64,000 nt of DNA from an uncultured Oscillospiraceae bacterium (GCA_902497145.1 CABVDR010000006.1:22013-86012); one strand, 5' to 3'. Counted from the first letter of the stretch, positions 1 to 14,075 are shown. Made by a program: numbers and translations. The notes: generated from the sequence alone by a model not told the origin.

Positions 1-75
1 GAGATAGGAGTAGGCCAGATGCAGCACCGCTCTGCCGTGCTCCTCCAAAATTCGGGCCGCCTGAGACGGTTCCAC
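1..75 (-). CDS. ECF-type RNA polymerase sigma factor, N-terminal fragment (runs off the window)
   Basis: The first 25 codons on the minus strand read from a GTG at 75 preceded by GAGGAGG with a spacing of about 8 bases. The peptide begins MEPSQAARILEEHGRAVLHL and continues into AYSYL, which resembles the opening of ECF (sigma-24-like) sigma factors, where region 2 starts with a helix of the type 'hxxRLAYSYL'. It lies 22 bases downstream of the stalk-domain protein on the same strand, so the two are probably co-transcribed. Only the start is visible, so the family call rests on a short stretch and could be wrong. Confidence 0.45.
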   Translation of the reverse strand, partial: MEPSQAARILEEHGRAVLHLAYSYL

Positions 76-97
76 CGGCGACACCTCCTCGTTCTCT

Positions 98-940
98 TTA
101 GTTCATCTGAGTCAGGCTGTCCACCAGTTCCAGCAGGGCCTGCTGGCTGACCGGCTGGGCAAATTGAGCGCTGAAGCACAGGCTCCCGTCAGTCCACCAA
201 GCGCTGGACACCAGCTCCTGTGCCCCGCGGGCCGTTATGGAAAAGCGCTGGCTTGTCAGCTGCCTGGTCTGCTCATACTGGCTATAATCCCCGCTGATGT
301 CCTCCGCCCCCTGAGCGGCCCGGTAACAGGTTCCATCGGCGTAGTTTACCTGGACCATATCCCCGTCTATCACATAAACATGATCCATCTCCACCCCGTT
401 CATGCTGGCAGGCACCAGCACCGGGAATCCAACGGCATACTCTGCCTCAAAGAGGTAGTCATACTCCACCATGGGATTGGGCAGCTGAGCAGAGGACGTA
501 ATGGACACAGTTCCACCCTCTGTCTGTACATCACAAAACAGCAGGCTGAACATCTCTGCCGGTACATAGGTACGCCCCTGGATCACCTCCGGTCCCCAGC
601 TGTAGTGCTGAGGAGCGGTCATGCCAATGGCAGTCTTGCTGTATCGGCAGTAGCTGTCTACGCCAAAGACCAGGTCCATGGCCACTTCCTCATTCTCTAC
701 CCAGGCTCCCCCTTGATCCGGCTGCCAGGTAACGGTATAGCCCAGGGCCTCTGCGGTAAGCCACAGGGGTACCATCACCGTCCCGTCCTCCTTCTCATAC
801 ATGGACTGTGGGGCTTGGCTGAGATCCACCATCGATCCATTCACCGTGAGGGAGTCGGCCTGTTCCGCCGGTGCGGCACTCACCGGTATGGCCAGCATAG
901 CCGCGCACAGGCCTCCCGCTGCCAGTTGATTCCACTTCAT
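98..940 (-). CDS. Secreted protein with copper amine oxidase-type N-terminal (stalk) domain
   Basis: The 280-residue protein has a signal peptide: a Lys near the N-terminus, a hydrophobic core (LAAGGLCAAMLAIPVSAAPA) and an Ala-x-Ala cleavage region near residue 24. The mature part opens with 'LTVNGSMVDL', followed by segments such as 'GTVMVPLWLTAEALGYTVTW' and 'GRTYVPAEMFSLLF'. This is the repeating pattern of the Cu_amine_oxidN1 stalk domain, a wall- or surface-associated beta-rich module of Firmicutes. The C-terminal ~120 residues are unassigned. The ATG at 940 was chosen because GGAAAGG lies about 10 bases upstream, whereas the in-frame ATG three codons earlier has no spacing. The gene precedes an ECF-like sigma factor, so an envelope-sensing role is possible but only inferred. 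Confidence 0.75.
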   Translation of the reverse strand: MKWNQLAAGGLCAAMLAIPVSAAPAEQADSLTVNGSMVDLSQAPQSMYEKEDGTVMVPLWLTAEALGYTVTWQPDQGGAWVENEEVAMDLVFGVDSYCRYSKTAIGMTAPQHYSWGPEVIQGRTYVPAEMFSLLFCDVQTEGGTVSITSSAQLPNPMVEYDYLFEAEYAVGFPVLVPASMNGVEMDHVYVIDGDMVQVNYADGTCYRAAQGAEDISGDYSQYEQTRQLTSQRFSITARGAQELVSSAWWTDGSLCFSAQFAQPVSQQALLELVDSLTQMN

Positions 941-1020
941 CTCGATCATCCTTTCCAGAAAGCCGGAAGCGCTCTCTGTTAAGTATACAATACAGCGGGC
1001 TGTTTTGCTGCAAAAAAGCA

Positions 1021-1059
1021 AAAAAATCCCGGGATGGAATATTCCATCCCGGGATTTTA
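1021..1059 (-). terminator. Rho-independent terminator of nifJ
   Basis: A near-perfect palindrome (AATCCCGGGATGGAAT against ATTCCATCCCGGGATT) is followed on the minus strand by a run of T residues. It lies 16 bases after the nifJ stop. Confidence 0.9.
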
Positions 1060-1074
1060 AATAAGAGCGAGAGA

Positions 1075-4635
<3,561 letters not shown>

Positions 4636-4763
4636 AGAGTTCCCTACTTTCTTCCTTATTCAAATAGTTCTCTGAACAGCCCGCGTTCCCAGGCGCCAGA
4701 CTGCTCTGAGGTTCTCTGCCCTATTTTACTGTCTCCCCGCCGGAATGCCAATGGCTGAATTAG

Positions 4764-4778
4764 TTATAATAATTATAA
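4764..4778. promoter_or_regulatory. PerR-box-like operator (TTATAATAATTATAA)
   Basis: The 15-mer matches the PerR consensus TTATAATnATTATAA at every fixed position. It is extended by further symmetric bases to an 11-bp arm palindrome spanning 4760-4782. PerR is the Fur-family peroxide sensor of Firmicutes. The box covers the proposed nifJ -10 element, so binding would repress nifJ. No perR gene is in the window, so the regulator is inferred from the motif alone. A related Fur-family protein such as Fur or Zur could use it. Confidence 0.6.
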
Positions 4779-4800
4779 CTAATCGCTTATAACTTGGCAG
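4772..4800 (-). promoter_or_regulatory. Candidate sigma-A promoter of nifJ
   Basis: On the minus strand, -35 CTGCCA (4800-4795) and -10 TATAAT (4777-4772) are separated by exactly 17 bases. The -10 element lies inside the PerR-like palindrome. The 5' leader to the nifJ start would be about 130 bases. No equally good plus-strand promoter overlaps the site. Confidence 0.55.
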
Positions 4801-4933
4801 AACCGGCCCGCTCCTGGGCAGCCGGGAGCGGTTTGTATGTTTCGACGGGAAATAGTTTATCACTTTTTCGCCCTTTTGTAAATTCATCCACCCGGATTTT
4901 TCCTTGTTTTTCTCACAAAGATACCAGTTCGTA

Positions 4934-4962
4934 TTGCAATATTTCTTGCAAAAGCTTACAAT
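4934..4962 (+). promoter_or_regulatory. Candidate promoter of comM
   Basis: TTGCAA (4934-4939) and TACAAT (4957-4962) are separated by 17 bases, about 90 bases ahead of the comM start. The rest of the 4636-5052 intergenic region holds the nifJ promoter and PerR-like box, and a GC-rich hairpin around 4809-4832 (CCGCTCC/GGAGCGG) with no assigned role. Confidence 0.6.
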
Positions 4963-5052
4963 AAGGAAAAATAGCACCCTCTTTTTGTGGGATATTTTTC
5001 CCCTTTTCCCATACGCTTTTTCTAACTTCTCCTTATTCTGGAGGATTTTGTC

Positions 5053-6555
5053 ATGGTCTATCATGTACATTCTTTGGGCTTGCATGGCATTTCCGGTTAT
5101 CCGGTGTCGGTGGAGTGCGATCTGTCCAACGGTCTGCCTGCCTTTACCATCGTGGGGCTGCCCGATGCGGCAGTGAATGAGGCCCGGGAGCGGGTGCGTG
5201 CCGCCATTAAAAACTGCGGCTTCTCCTTCCCCGTCAGCCGCATCACGGTGAACCTGGCTCCCGCCCATGTGAAAAAAATCGGCACCCTGTACGACCTACC
5301 CATTCTTGTGGGGTTGCTGGCGGCGGCGGGACAGCTGAAAATTAAGGCGGACAACTGCGCCTTTCTGGGGGAGCTGTCCCTGTCTGGTAAATTGCGCCCC
5401 ACGGTTGGCATGTTGCCCATGGCCCTGCGGGCCAAGGCGGAGGGAATCGAGTCTCTCTTTGTCCCCAGCGCCAACACCGCTGAGGCCACCCTGGCTGACG
5501 GCCCCACCGTCTACCCGGTGGACCATGTGATGGATTTGGTGCGCCACTTTACCGGTGAGGCCCCCATCTCCCCCGCTCCCCCCTGGTCCGGCGACAGCAC
5601 CCCAGAGCCTGGTCCTGACTTCTCCGAGGTAAAGGGCCAGGAGGCCACCAAGCGGGCTTTGGAGATCGCGGCGGCGGGAGGACATAATATTTTAATGGTA
5701 GGCCCGCCGGGGTCCGGCAAGTCCATGCTGGCCAAGCGCCTGCCCTCCATTCTCCCCGACCTCACCCAGGAGGAGGCCATGGAGGTCACTCAGATTCACT
5801 CGGTGCTGGGGCTCACCGACCCCAAGCACCCCCTCATCACCCGCCGTCCCTTCCGCTCCCCCCACCACAGTGTCTCCGCCGCCGCCATGGCCGGCGGGGG
5901 CTCCAACCCTAAACCGGGGGAGATCTCCCTGGCCCACCAGGGGGTACTGTTTCTGGATGAGCTGCCGGAATTTCAAAAGGACGTGCTGGAGGTGCTGCGC
6001 CAGCCCCTGGAGGACGGGCAGGTACAGATTTCCCGTGCCTCCGGCTCGGTGGTCTATCCCAGCCAATTCATGCTGGTGTGCGCCATGAATCCCTGCAAGT
6101 GCGGCTGGTATGGCCACCCCTCCGGCCGCTGTCACTGCTCGGAGGCTGAGGTACAGCGCTACCTTTCCCGGCTCTCCGGCCCCCTGTTGGACCGCATCGA
6201 CCTGTTTGTAGAGGTGGCCACCCTGGAGTTTGACGAGCTTGCCCGCCGCGCCCCCGCCGAGTCCTCCGCCGCCATCAAGGAGCGGGTGGACGGAGCCAGG
6301 GCTATCCAAAACCGCCGCAACACCAGCAACGCCCACCTGGCCCAGCCTCTTCTGGAGGAGTGCTGTGCCCTGGATGACGCCTGCCAAAAAATTATGCGGG
6401 GCGCCTTCCAGCGCATGGGCCTCACCGCCCGCAGCTACGACCGCATCCGCCGGGTGGCCCGGACCATCGCCGATCTGGACGGCAGCGAAACCATCCAGCC
6501 CCAGCACCTGGCCGAGGCGCTGCAATATCGGCCGCCCGCTTATCTCCGGCGCTAA
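5053..6555 (+). CDS. comM: YifB/ComM family Mg-chelatase-like AAA+ ATPase
   Basis: The protein has 500 residues, typical of YifB/ComM. The N-terminal ChlI-type domain begins 'HSLGLHGISGYPVSVECDLS' and contains 'GLPDAAVNEARERVRAAI'. The AAA+ module has Walker A GPPGSGKSM at about 217 and a Walker B region 'GVLFLDELPEF' near 296. A Cys-rich insert (CAMNPCKCGWYGHPSGRCHC) follows near 342, and the C-terminal Mg_chelatase_C helical domain closes the protein. In naturally competent bacteria ComM is a helicase that promotes branch migration of integrated DNA. In Clostridia the role is less clear. The start has a GGAGG about 9 bases upstream. Confidence 0.92.
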   Translation: MVYHVHSLGLHGISGYPVSVECDLSNGLPAFTIVGLPDAAVNEARERVRAAIKNCGFSFPVSRITVNLAPAHVKKIGTLYDLPILVGLLAAAGQLKIKADNCAFLGELSLSGKLRPTVGMLPMALRAKAEGIESLFVPSANTAEATLADGPTVYPVDHVMDLVRHFTGEAPISPAPPWSGDSTPEPGPDFSEVKGQEATKRALEIAAAGGHNILMVGPPGSGKSMLAKRLPSILPDLTQEEAMEVTQIHSVLGLTDPKHPLITRRPFRSPHHSVSAAAMAGGGSNPKPGEISLAHQGVLFLDELPEFQKDVLEVLRQPLEDGQVQISRASGSVVYPSQFMLVCAMNPCKCGWYGHPSGRCHCSEAEVQRYLSRLSGPLLDRIDLFVEVATLEFDELARRAPAESSAAIKERVDGARAIQNRRNTSNAHLAQPLLEECCALDDACQKIMRGAFQRMGLTARSYDRIRRVARTIADLDGSETIQPQHLAEALQYRPPAYLRR

Positions 6556-6634
6556 TGCGTCCAAAACGCTGGACAGAAGGTCTTCTTTTTATTATAATGT
6601 TTGATTACCTATGACCGGAAAGGAACAAGCAATC

Positions 6635-7807
6635 ATGAAAGAAATCATTTTGCTCAAGCTGGGCGAGCTGGTCCTCAAGGGCCTGAACCGCCGCAGCTTT
6701 GAGGATAAACTTCAGGCCAACATCCACCGCCGTCTCCATCCCTACGGACAGTTCCGGGTGTATACCCGCCAGTCCACCACCTATGTGGAGCCCAAGGACG
6801 ATGCCTGCGACGTGGAGGGGGCCTACGAGGCCCTGACCAAGGTCTTTGGCATTGTGGGCATCTCTCTGGCCCGCCCCTGTGAGAAGGACAAGGACGCCAT
6901 TCTGGAGTGTGCCAAGGAGTTTCTGGACGACCAGCTGCGTACCGCCCGCACCTTTAAGGTAGAGACCAAGCGGGCCGATAAGACCTTCCCCATGACCTCC
7001 ATCCAGGTCAGCCAGTATGTGGGCGGCGAGCTCCATGAGGCCTATGATAATCTGGAGGTGGATGTGCACCACCCCGAACTCACCGTCTATGTGGAGATCC
7101 GGGACTACGCCGCCTATGTGCACGCCCAGCCTCAGCCCGGCGCCGGCGGCCTGCCTGTGGGCATCAATGGCCGCGCCGTCTCTCTGCTCTCCGGCGGCAT
7201 CGACTCCCCCGTGGCCAGCTGGATGATCGCCAAGCGGGGCGTGGCTCTGGAGATGGTCCACTTCTTCTCCTACCCCTATACCTCCCCCGAGGCAAAAGAG
7301 AAGGTGCTGGAGCTGGCCAAACTCCTCACCCCCTACACCGGACGGCTCACTGTCCATGTGGTCCCCTTCACCGCCATTCAGGAGGAGCTGCGCCGCTCCT
7401 GCCCCGAGGAGCTATTCACCGTCATCATGCGCCGCTTTATGATGCGCATTGCCCAGGAGGTAGCCAAGCGGTGCGGGGCCAAGGCCCTGGTCACCGGCGA
7501 GTGCTTGGGCCAGGTGGCCAGCCAGACCATGGACGCCATGATGGTCACCGGCTCCGTGGTGGACCTGCCCATCCTGCGCCCCTGCGTGGGCATGGACAAG
7601 GAGGAGATCGTCCAAATCGCCCGGAAGATCGGTACCTTCGAGACCTCCATTCTCCCCTATGAGGACTGCTGCACTGTCTTTACTCCCCGCCACCCCCGTC
7701 TGCGCCCCATGCCCGGCGAGGTGGCTGAGGCGGAGAAGAACCTGGACATCGATGCTATGGTTCAGGCCGCGGTGGACGGCATCGAGCGGGTCCAGGTGAA
7801 CCTGTAA
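6635..7807 (+). CDS. thiI: tRNA 4-thiouridine synthase ThiI (no rhodanese domain)
   Basis: The 390-residue protein uses ATP and sulfur from a cysteine desulfurase to form s4U in tRNA, and may also supply sulfur for thiazole synthesis. A ferredoxin-like/THUMP N-terminal half (to about 165) precedes the PP-loop ATPase motif 'SGGIDSPVASW' near 185. The C-terminal rhodanese extension of the E. coli protein is missing, as in most Firmicutes. I place the start at 6635 because GGAAAGGA lies about 10 bases upstream, while the ATG at 6611 has no ribosome-binding site. It precedes cinA by 14 bases, so the two are likely an operon. The partner NifS is encoded at 46.4-47.6 kb. Confidence 0.95.
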   Translation: MKEIILLKLGELVLKGLNRRSFEDKLQANIHRRLHPYGQFRVYTRQSTTYVEPKDDACDVEGAYEALTKVFGIVGISLARPCEKDKDAILECAKEFLDDQLRTARTFKVETKRADKTFPMTSIQVSQYVGGELHEAYDNLEVDVHHPELTVYVEIRDYAAYVHAQPQPGAGGLPVGINGRAVSLLSGGIDSPVASWMIAKRGVALEMVHFFSYPYTSPEAKEKVLELAKLLTPYTGRLTVHVVPFTAIQEELRRSCPEELFTVIMRRFMMRIAQEVAKRCGAKALVTGECLGQVASQTMDAMMVTGSVVDLPILRPCVGMDKEEIVQIARKIGTFETSILPYEDCCTVFTPRHPRLRPMPGEVAEAEKNLDIDAMVQAAVDGIERVQVNL

Positions 7808-7821
7808 GGGAGGCGCAGACT

Positions 7822-9081
7822 ATGTCTCATACGGTGGAAATTTTATCGGTGGGCACCGAGCTGCTGCTGGGCAACATCGCCAACACCGACGCCCAGATGC
7901 TCTCTCAGGGCCTAAGCGCTCTGGGGCTCAACGTATACTGGCACACGGTGGTGGGAGACAACCCCCAGCGTGCCCGGGAGGCGGTGGAGCTGGCCCGGAA
8001 GCGGGCGGACATCATCATCACCACCGGCGGCCTGGGTCCCACCTGCGATGACCTGACCAAAAACGTCCTGGCCGAGGCCTTTGGCAAGAAGCTGGTCTAT
8101 GACGAAGAATCTCTGGAACGGATCAAGGCTTACGGCAAGGCCACCGGCCGCGCCCTGACGGAGAATAACTTTCAGCAGGCGCTGGTACCCGAAGGGTGTA
8201 CCGTTCTGACCAACGACTGGGGCTCCGCCCCCGGTTGTGCCTTTGAGGCCGACGGCGTCCATGTGATTATGCTCCCCGGCCCTCCCAGTGAGTGCACCCC
8301 CATGTTCCGCTACCGGGTGGTCCCCTATCTCCAGACTCTGTCCGAGGGAGTTATTGCTTCCCACACCCTGAAGCTGTTCGGCATCGGGGAATCGGCTATG
8401 GAGGCCCAGCTGCGGGATCAGATGAACGCCATGGCCAACCCCACTCTGGCCCCCTACGCCAAGGAGGGGGAGTGTGAACTGCGGGTGACCGCCAAGGCCC
8501 CCACCATGGAGGAGGCCCAGGCTCTGCTGCTGCCCAAGGTAGAGGAGCTGAAACAGCACTTCGGCCATCTGGTCTACGGAGTGGATGTGCCCTCCCTGGA
8601 GTTCGTAGTAGAAAACCTGCTGCGAGAAAAGAAGCTGACCATCGGCACCGCCGAGAGCTGCACCGGCGGCCTCATGGCCAAGCGGCTCACCGACGTGTCC
8701 GGCGCCTCTCAGGTATTTAAAGGCGGCATCGTCTCCTATACCAATGAGGTGAAACACAACGTACTGGGCGTTCCTCAGGCGCTGCTGGACCAGTATGGTG
8801 CGGTATCCGCTCCGGTGGCCAAGGCTATGGCAGAGGGCGCCCGGCGGGCGCTGGGATGCGACATCGCTTTGTCCTCCACCGGCGTGGCCGGTCCGGATAA
8901 GGACGACCGTGGCAACGAGGTGGGCACCATGTTTGTGGCCATCGCTACCCCGGAGGGAACCCACGTGCGGGAACTCCATCTGGGCAACCGCCCGGTCCGG
9001 GCGCGGCTGCGCACCCAGACCGCCCACCACGCCTTTGACCTGGCCCGGCGGTATTTAAGCGGCCTTCCCCTGGAAGACTAA
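7822..9081 (+). CDS. cinA: CinA family protein (MoaB-like domain plus nicotinamide-nucleotide amidase)
   Basis: This full-length 419-residue CinA has an N-terminal molybdopterin-binding-like (COG1058) domain opening 'VEILSVGTELLLGNIANTDA' and containing 'TTGGLGPTCDDLTK'. The C-terminal PncC-type amidase domain from about 255 carries 'TAESCTGGLMAKRLTDVSG', where the Ser of the ESCTGG motif is the expected nucleophile. CinA enzymes recycle NMN to nicotinate mononucleotide and hydrolyse ADP-ribose-type compounds. GGGAGG sits about 8 bases before the ATG. The gene closes the thiI-cinA pair and is followed by a strong terminator. Confidence 0.94.
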   Translation: MSHTVEILSVGTELLLGNIANTDAQMLSQGLSALGLNVYWHTVVGDNPQRAREAVELARKRADIIITTGGLGPTCDDLTKNVLAEAFGKKLVYDEESLERIKAYGKATGRALTENNFQQALVPEGCTVLTNDWGSAPGCAFEADGVHVIMLPGPPSECTPMFRYRVVPYLQTLSEGVIASHTLKLFGIGESAMEAQLRDQMNAMANPTLAPYAKEGECELRVTAKAPTMEEAQALLLPKVEELKQHFGHLVYGVDVPSLEFVVENLLREKKLTIGTAESCTGGLMAKRLTDVSGASQVFKGGIVSYTNEVKHNVLGVPQALLDQYGAVSAPVAKAMAEGARRALGCDIALSSTGVAGPDKDDRGNEVGTMFVAIATPEGTHVRELHLGNRPVRARLRTQTAHHAFDLARRYLSGLPLED

Positions 9082-9114
9082 AAAATGGGCGGCATACGCC
9101 GCCCATTTTTTATC
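9082..9114. terminator. Bidirectional terminator between cinA and the DUF1294 gene
   Basis: The hairpin AAAATGGGCGGC/GCCGCCCATTTT has A and T runs on both sides and lies between two convergent genes. Confidence 0.9.
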
Positions 9115-9391
9115 TCAGCTTCCCATAGAGCCAGCCTGCCAGAACCACCTGGAGCACCAGCAGGGCAGGCAGGCCATAGCGGAAGTACCAGTGCTTGGTC
9201 TTATGGTGAAATACCCGCATTCCCAGAATGGCTCCCACCGTTCCGCCAAGAAGCGGCGGCAAAAACAGAGTCTTTTCGGAGATGCGCCACTGATCTCGCT
9301 TGGCCCTTCTCTTATCCACACCCATCAGCACAAAACCAATCCCATTGATCAGCAGCAGGTACAGGCCCAACAGCTGCATCATTTCTTTCAT
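9110..9391 (-). CDS. DUF1294 family small membrane protein
   Basis: The 93-residue protein has three hydrophobic helices (about 5-23, 45-62 and 72-90) and the DUF1294 signature 'GVDKRRAKRDQWRISEKTLF' followed by 'LGGTVGAILGMRVFHHKTKHW'. The DKxxA and HKTKK/HW positions are the conserved hallmarks of the family. The start at 9391 has AAGGAGAT six bases upstream. The function of DUF1294 proteins is unknown. It is a single-gene unit that converges with cinA. Confidence 0.85.
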   Translation of the reverse strand: MKEMMQLLGLYLLLINGIGFVLMGVDKRRAKRDQWRISEKTLFLPPLLGGTVGAILGMRVFHHKTKHWYFRYGLPALLVLQVVLAGWLYGKLR

Positions 9392-9484
9392 AATTGGATC
9401 TCCTTCCGGAAGTTTGAGCCATTGTACCTGATTTTTTTACAAAAAACAACCCCGCTCCTCAGCGGGAAAACAAGGAGATTTCCC

Positions 9485-9988
9485 ATGCTTCACCTTTACT
9501 GCGGAAACGGAAAAGGAAAGACTACCGCCGCCATGGGCCTGGCCCTTCGGGCAGCTGGCCGGGGCAAGCGGGTAGTAATTGCCCAGTTTCTCAAGGGGGC
9601 GGACAGCGGCGAGCGCTTGGCCCTCTCCCAGTTGCCCCAGGTCACCCTGCTTCCGGTACCGGATACAGTCAAGTTTTCTTTCCGCATGACCGACGAGGAG
9701 CGCCTGGCGGAGGCCCAGCGCTATCAACAGCTGCTTAGCCTGATCTGCAAAGAGGCCCAGGACTGTTTTCTGCTGGTGCTGGACGAGGCCTGCGCGGCGG
9801 TCAGCACTGGCCTGCTCCCGCTGGATGATCTGCTCTCCTGTCTGGACCGCTTGAACTGCGAGGTAGTCATCACCGGCCGTGACCCAGATCCCCAGCTTGC
9901 AGAACGGGCAGATTATATCACCTCCATGGAAGCGGTACGTCACCCCTTTACCCAGGGTGTAACGGCCCGCGAGGGGATCGAATTCTGA
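9485..9988 (+). CDS. cobO: Cob(I)alamin adenosyltransferase-like protein (CobA/CobO/BtuR family)
   Basis: The 167-residue protein begins MLHLYCGNGKGKTTAAMGLA, with the P-loop GNGKGKTT at residues 7-14 directly after the first strand. This is diagnostic of the CobA/CobO corrinoid adenosyltransferase family, which moves the adenosyl group of ATP onto cobalt. 'VVIAQFLKG', 'LLVLDEACAAV' and 'EVVITGRDPDPQLAERADYIT' are the other family blocks. The start at 9485 has AAGGAGAT upstream. No other corrinoid gene is nearby. Some short family members in Clostridia act outside cobalamin synthesis, so substrate assignment is moderate. Confidence 0.88.
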   Translation: MLHLYCGNGKGKTTAAMGLALRAAGRGKRVVIAQFLKGADSGERLALSQLPQVTLLPVPDTVKFSFRMTDEERLAEAQRYQQLLSLICKEAQDCFLLVLDEACAAVSTGLLPLDDLLSCLDRLNCEVVITGRDPDPQLAERADYITSMEAVRHPFTQGVTAREGIEF

Positions 9989-10065
9989 CAAGCCTGCTGT
10001 AAAACGGCTTCCTTCTCCGGTCTTATCCTGGTCTTTTCTTTTGCATCCCTTTTTCATTTCTCTTA

Positions 10066-10098
10066 CGAGACGTCTAAAGCCGGCGTCTCGTTTTCTTT
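10066..10098 (+). terminator. Terminator after the cobO-like gene
   Basis: The stem CGAGACG/CGTCTCG has an 11-base loop and is followed by TTTTCTTTT. It lies about 80 bases downstream of the stop. Confidence 0.75.
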
Positions 10099-10214
10099 TG
10101 CCCCATTTCTTTCCTTTTTGCGGATTTCCTTCATATTTAAGCATTCTCTTAAACAGAATAGTGAATTATTTCCGTTGTACTGTATAAAAACCGTGAAAAA
10201 TATCCAATAACCGG

Positions 10215-10243
10215 TTGCAATATTTCCTTCAAATAGGTATAAT
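10215..10243 (+). promoter_or_regulatory. Promoter of ppdK
   Basis: TTGCAA (10215-10220) and TATAAT (10238-10243) have 17-base spacing. This predicts a leader of about 140 bases before ppdK. The block TTGCAATATTTC is identical to the one in the comM promoter. Confidence 0.8.
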
Positions 10244-10249
10244 ATTTCC

Positions 10250-10390
10250 GCGGTAATTTCGTCGTCTCCGAAACGGCGGCGATACCATTGGTATGAGCGG
10301 CGCTGGTGCGCAGGGTGTTCGGCTGTTCCATGTGAGAAGGGGACAGGCCTTTACGTACCCGCACCGTCATCACAGAAAGGAATGAAGTAA
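10250..10390 (+). promoter_or_regulatory. Long structured 5' leader of ppdK, no recognised RNA family
   Basis: About 140 transcribed bases precede ppdK. They can form local hairpins (for example CCGAAACGG near 10278 and ATACC/GGTAT near 10292-10303) and a longer-range pairing of GGTGCG near 10324 with CGCACC near 10361. No poly-T terminator lies in the leader, so any control would act at translation or RNA stability. I do not recognise a known riboswitch here. Confidence 0.35.
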
Positions 10391-13024
<2,634 letters not shown>

Positions 13025-13141
13025 GAGTTCTGTCATTCACCATTGGGCTTGACGAAGCGCAAACCTTCTATAAGTCCCATGGATACGGCATCAAACCGTC
13101 AAAATGGCATGATTTGACCGTGGAGGTTTATACTAACGCCA

Positions 13142-13188
13142 AAACCCCCGCACATTCCCATTTGGGCAATGTGCGGGGGTTTTTATTG
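13142..13188 (+). terminator. Terminator after ppdK
   Basis: The strong hairpin ACCCCCGCACAT/ATGTGCGGGGGT is followed by TTTTT, about 120 bases after the ppdK stop. In the plus-strand frame that contains codons 13051-13053, the 13025-13140 spacer reads a 'FYKSHGYGIKPSKWHDLTVE' peptide that may be a fragment of a lost gene. Confidence 0.88.
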
Positions 13189-13316
13189 CTATTTTGTGCT
13201 GTTTATACAAAAAAGTCTCGCAGCCGAGAAAAATACTGCAGTCTCTCAAAAGAGAATAATACTACTTGGAGAAATTCACAGGAAAGAGTCTTCCAAGGTG
13301 TCCTACAAATCAAATT

Positions 13317-13763
13317 TTAATCTGCACAACGCCAAAGGATGTGAGAATTTATCTTAAACCCATACTTTTCATACAAATGTATTGCATTATTTCCATCAAC
13401 CACCTTCACTTCGATGCGTGTGATGTTGCTTTTACGAAAAGCGTCCATTGCCCACTCCATAAGCTGTCTACCAAAACCTTGTTGGCGATACTCCTGTAAG
13501 ACAACCAAATAATCCAGCTTTCCATTTTTCCCATTCATATCCACTTTGCAAAAACCTATAACTTTTTCTCCGCTTTCAATAACTGCAATCCGCGACTGTC
13601 CCTTTTCCAAACTTTCTGAGAAAACATTTAGTGTTTCGTTATACGGTCTGCTGGGATAACTCCCCTTAAAATTAACCGATATTGTGTTGTGATACTCTGA
13701 AAGTTGCATGATACAATCCAGTAATTTATTAATTTCATTTACTTCTATTTCTCGAATTTTCAT
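13317..13763 (-). CDS. GNAT family N-acetyltransferase
   Basis: The 148-residue protein has the GNAT fold. An N-terminal strand-helix 'MKIREIEVNEINKLLDCI' precedes 'LDYLVVLQEYRQQGFGRQLM', where QQGFGR fits the acetyl-CoA binding motif A (Q/RxxGxG/A), and a C-terminal 'AIHLYEKYGFKI' motif B. The substrate is unknown. Base composition is far more AT-rich than the neighbours, and codons such as AAA, ATT and AAT dominate. This suggests recent acquisition together with the recombinase debris at 14.1-14.6 kb. It is a single gene convergent with ppdK. Confidence 0.88.
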   Translation of the reverse strand: MKIREIEVNEINKLLDCIMQLSEYHNTISVNFKGSYPSRPYNETLNVFSESLEKGQSRIAVIESGEKVIGFCKVDMNGKNGKLDYLVVLQEYRQQGFGRQLMEWAMDAFRKSNITRIEVKVVDGNNAIHLYEKYGFKINSHILWRCAD

Positions 13764-14075
13764 ATCTTGCCCCGCAAATTCTTATTTGTTACACAGTATG
13801 CACTTAAGGTTACATCATACAAAAAATTATTCGTTGCTCAATATTCATAGGAGATACATATTTAGGTTACCTTCTTTGATAAATCCAATAAGGCCAATAT
13901 CGAACCGCACTAAATGCATCACCGGCCGAAGTATTTCAAAGCACCATTACTAGCCTATCATAAAAAGCTTTATGACCACGTTATAGATAGGTACAGGAAC
14001 TTTTCAGCCTGCTGTTTTATGAATAAAATTATTATATTGTATTTTAAAGGTTTCAGCAAGTTATAGGCAGACGAA
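13764..14075. other. AT-rich spacer, no gene recognised
   Basis: About 310 bases of low-GC sequence lie between the GNAT gene and the recombinase-like debris. Reading frames are interrupted in all six phases beyond about 80 codons, and I see no convincing protein, RNA or repeat. Confidence 0.5.

Noticed and set aside
4806..4833. GC-rich hairpin between nifJ and comM considered as a terminator
   Set aside because: No gene ends toward it on either strand and no T tract follows. It lies between two divergent promoters.
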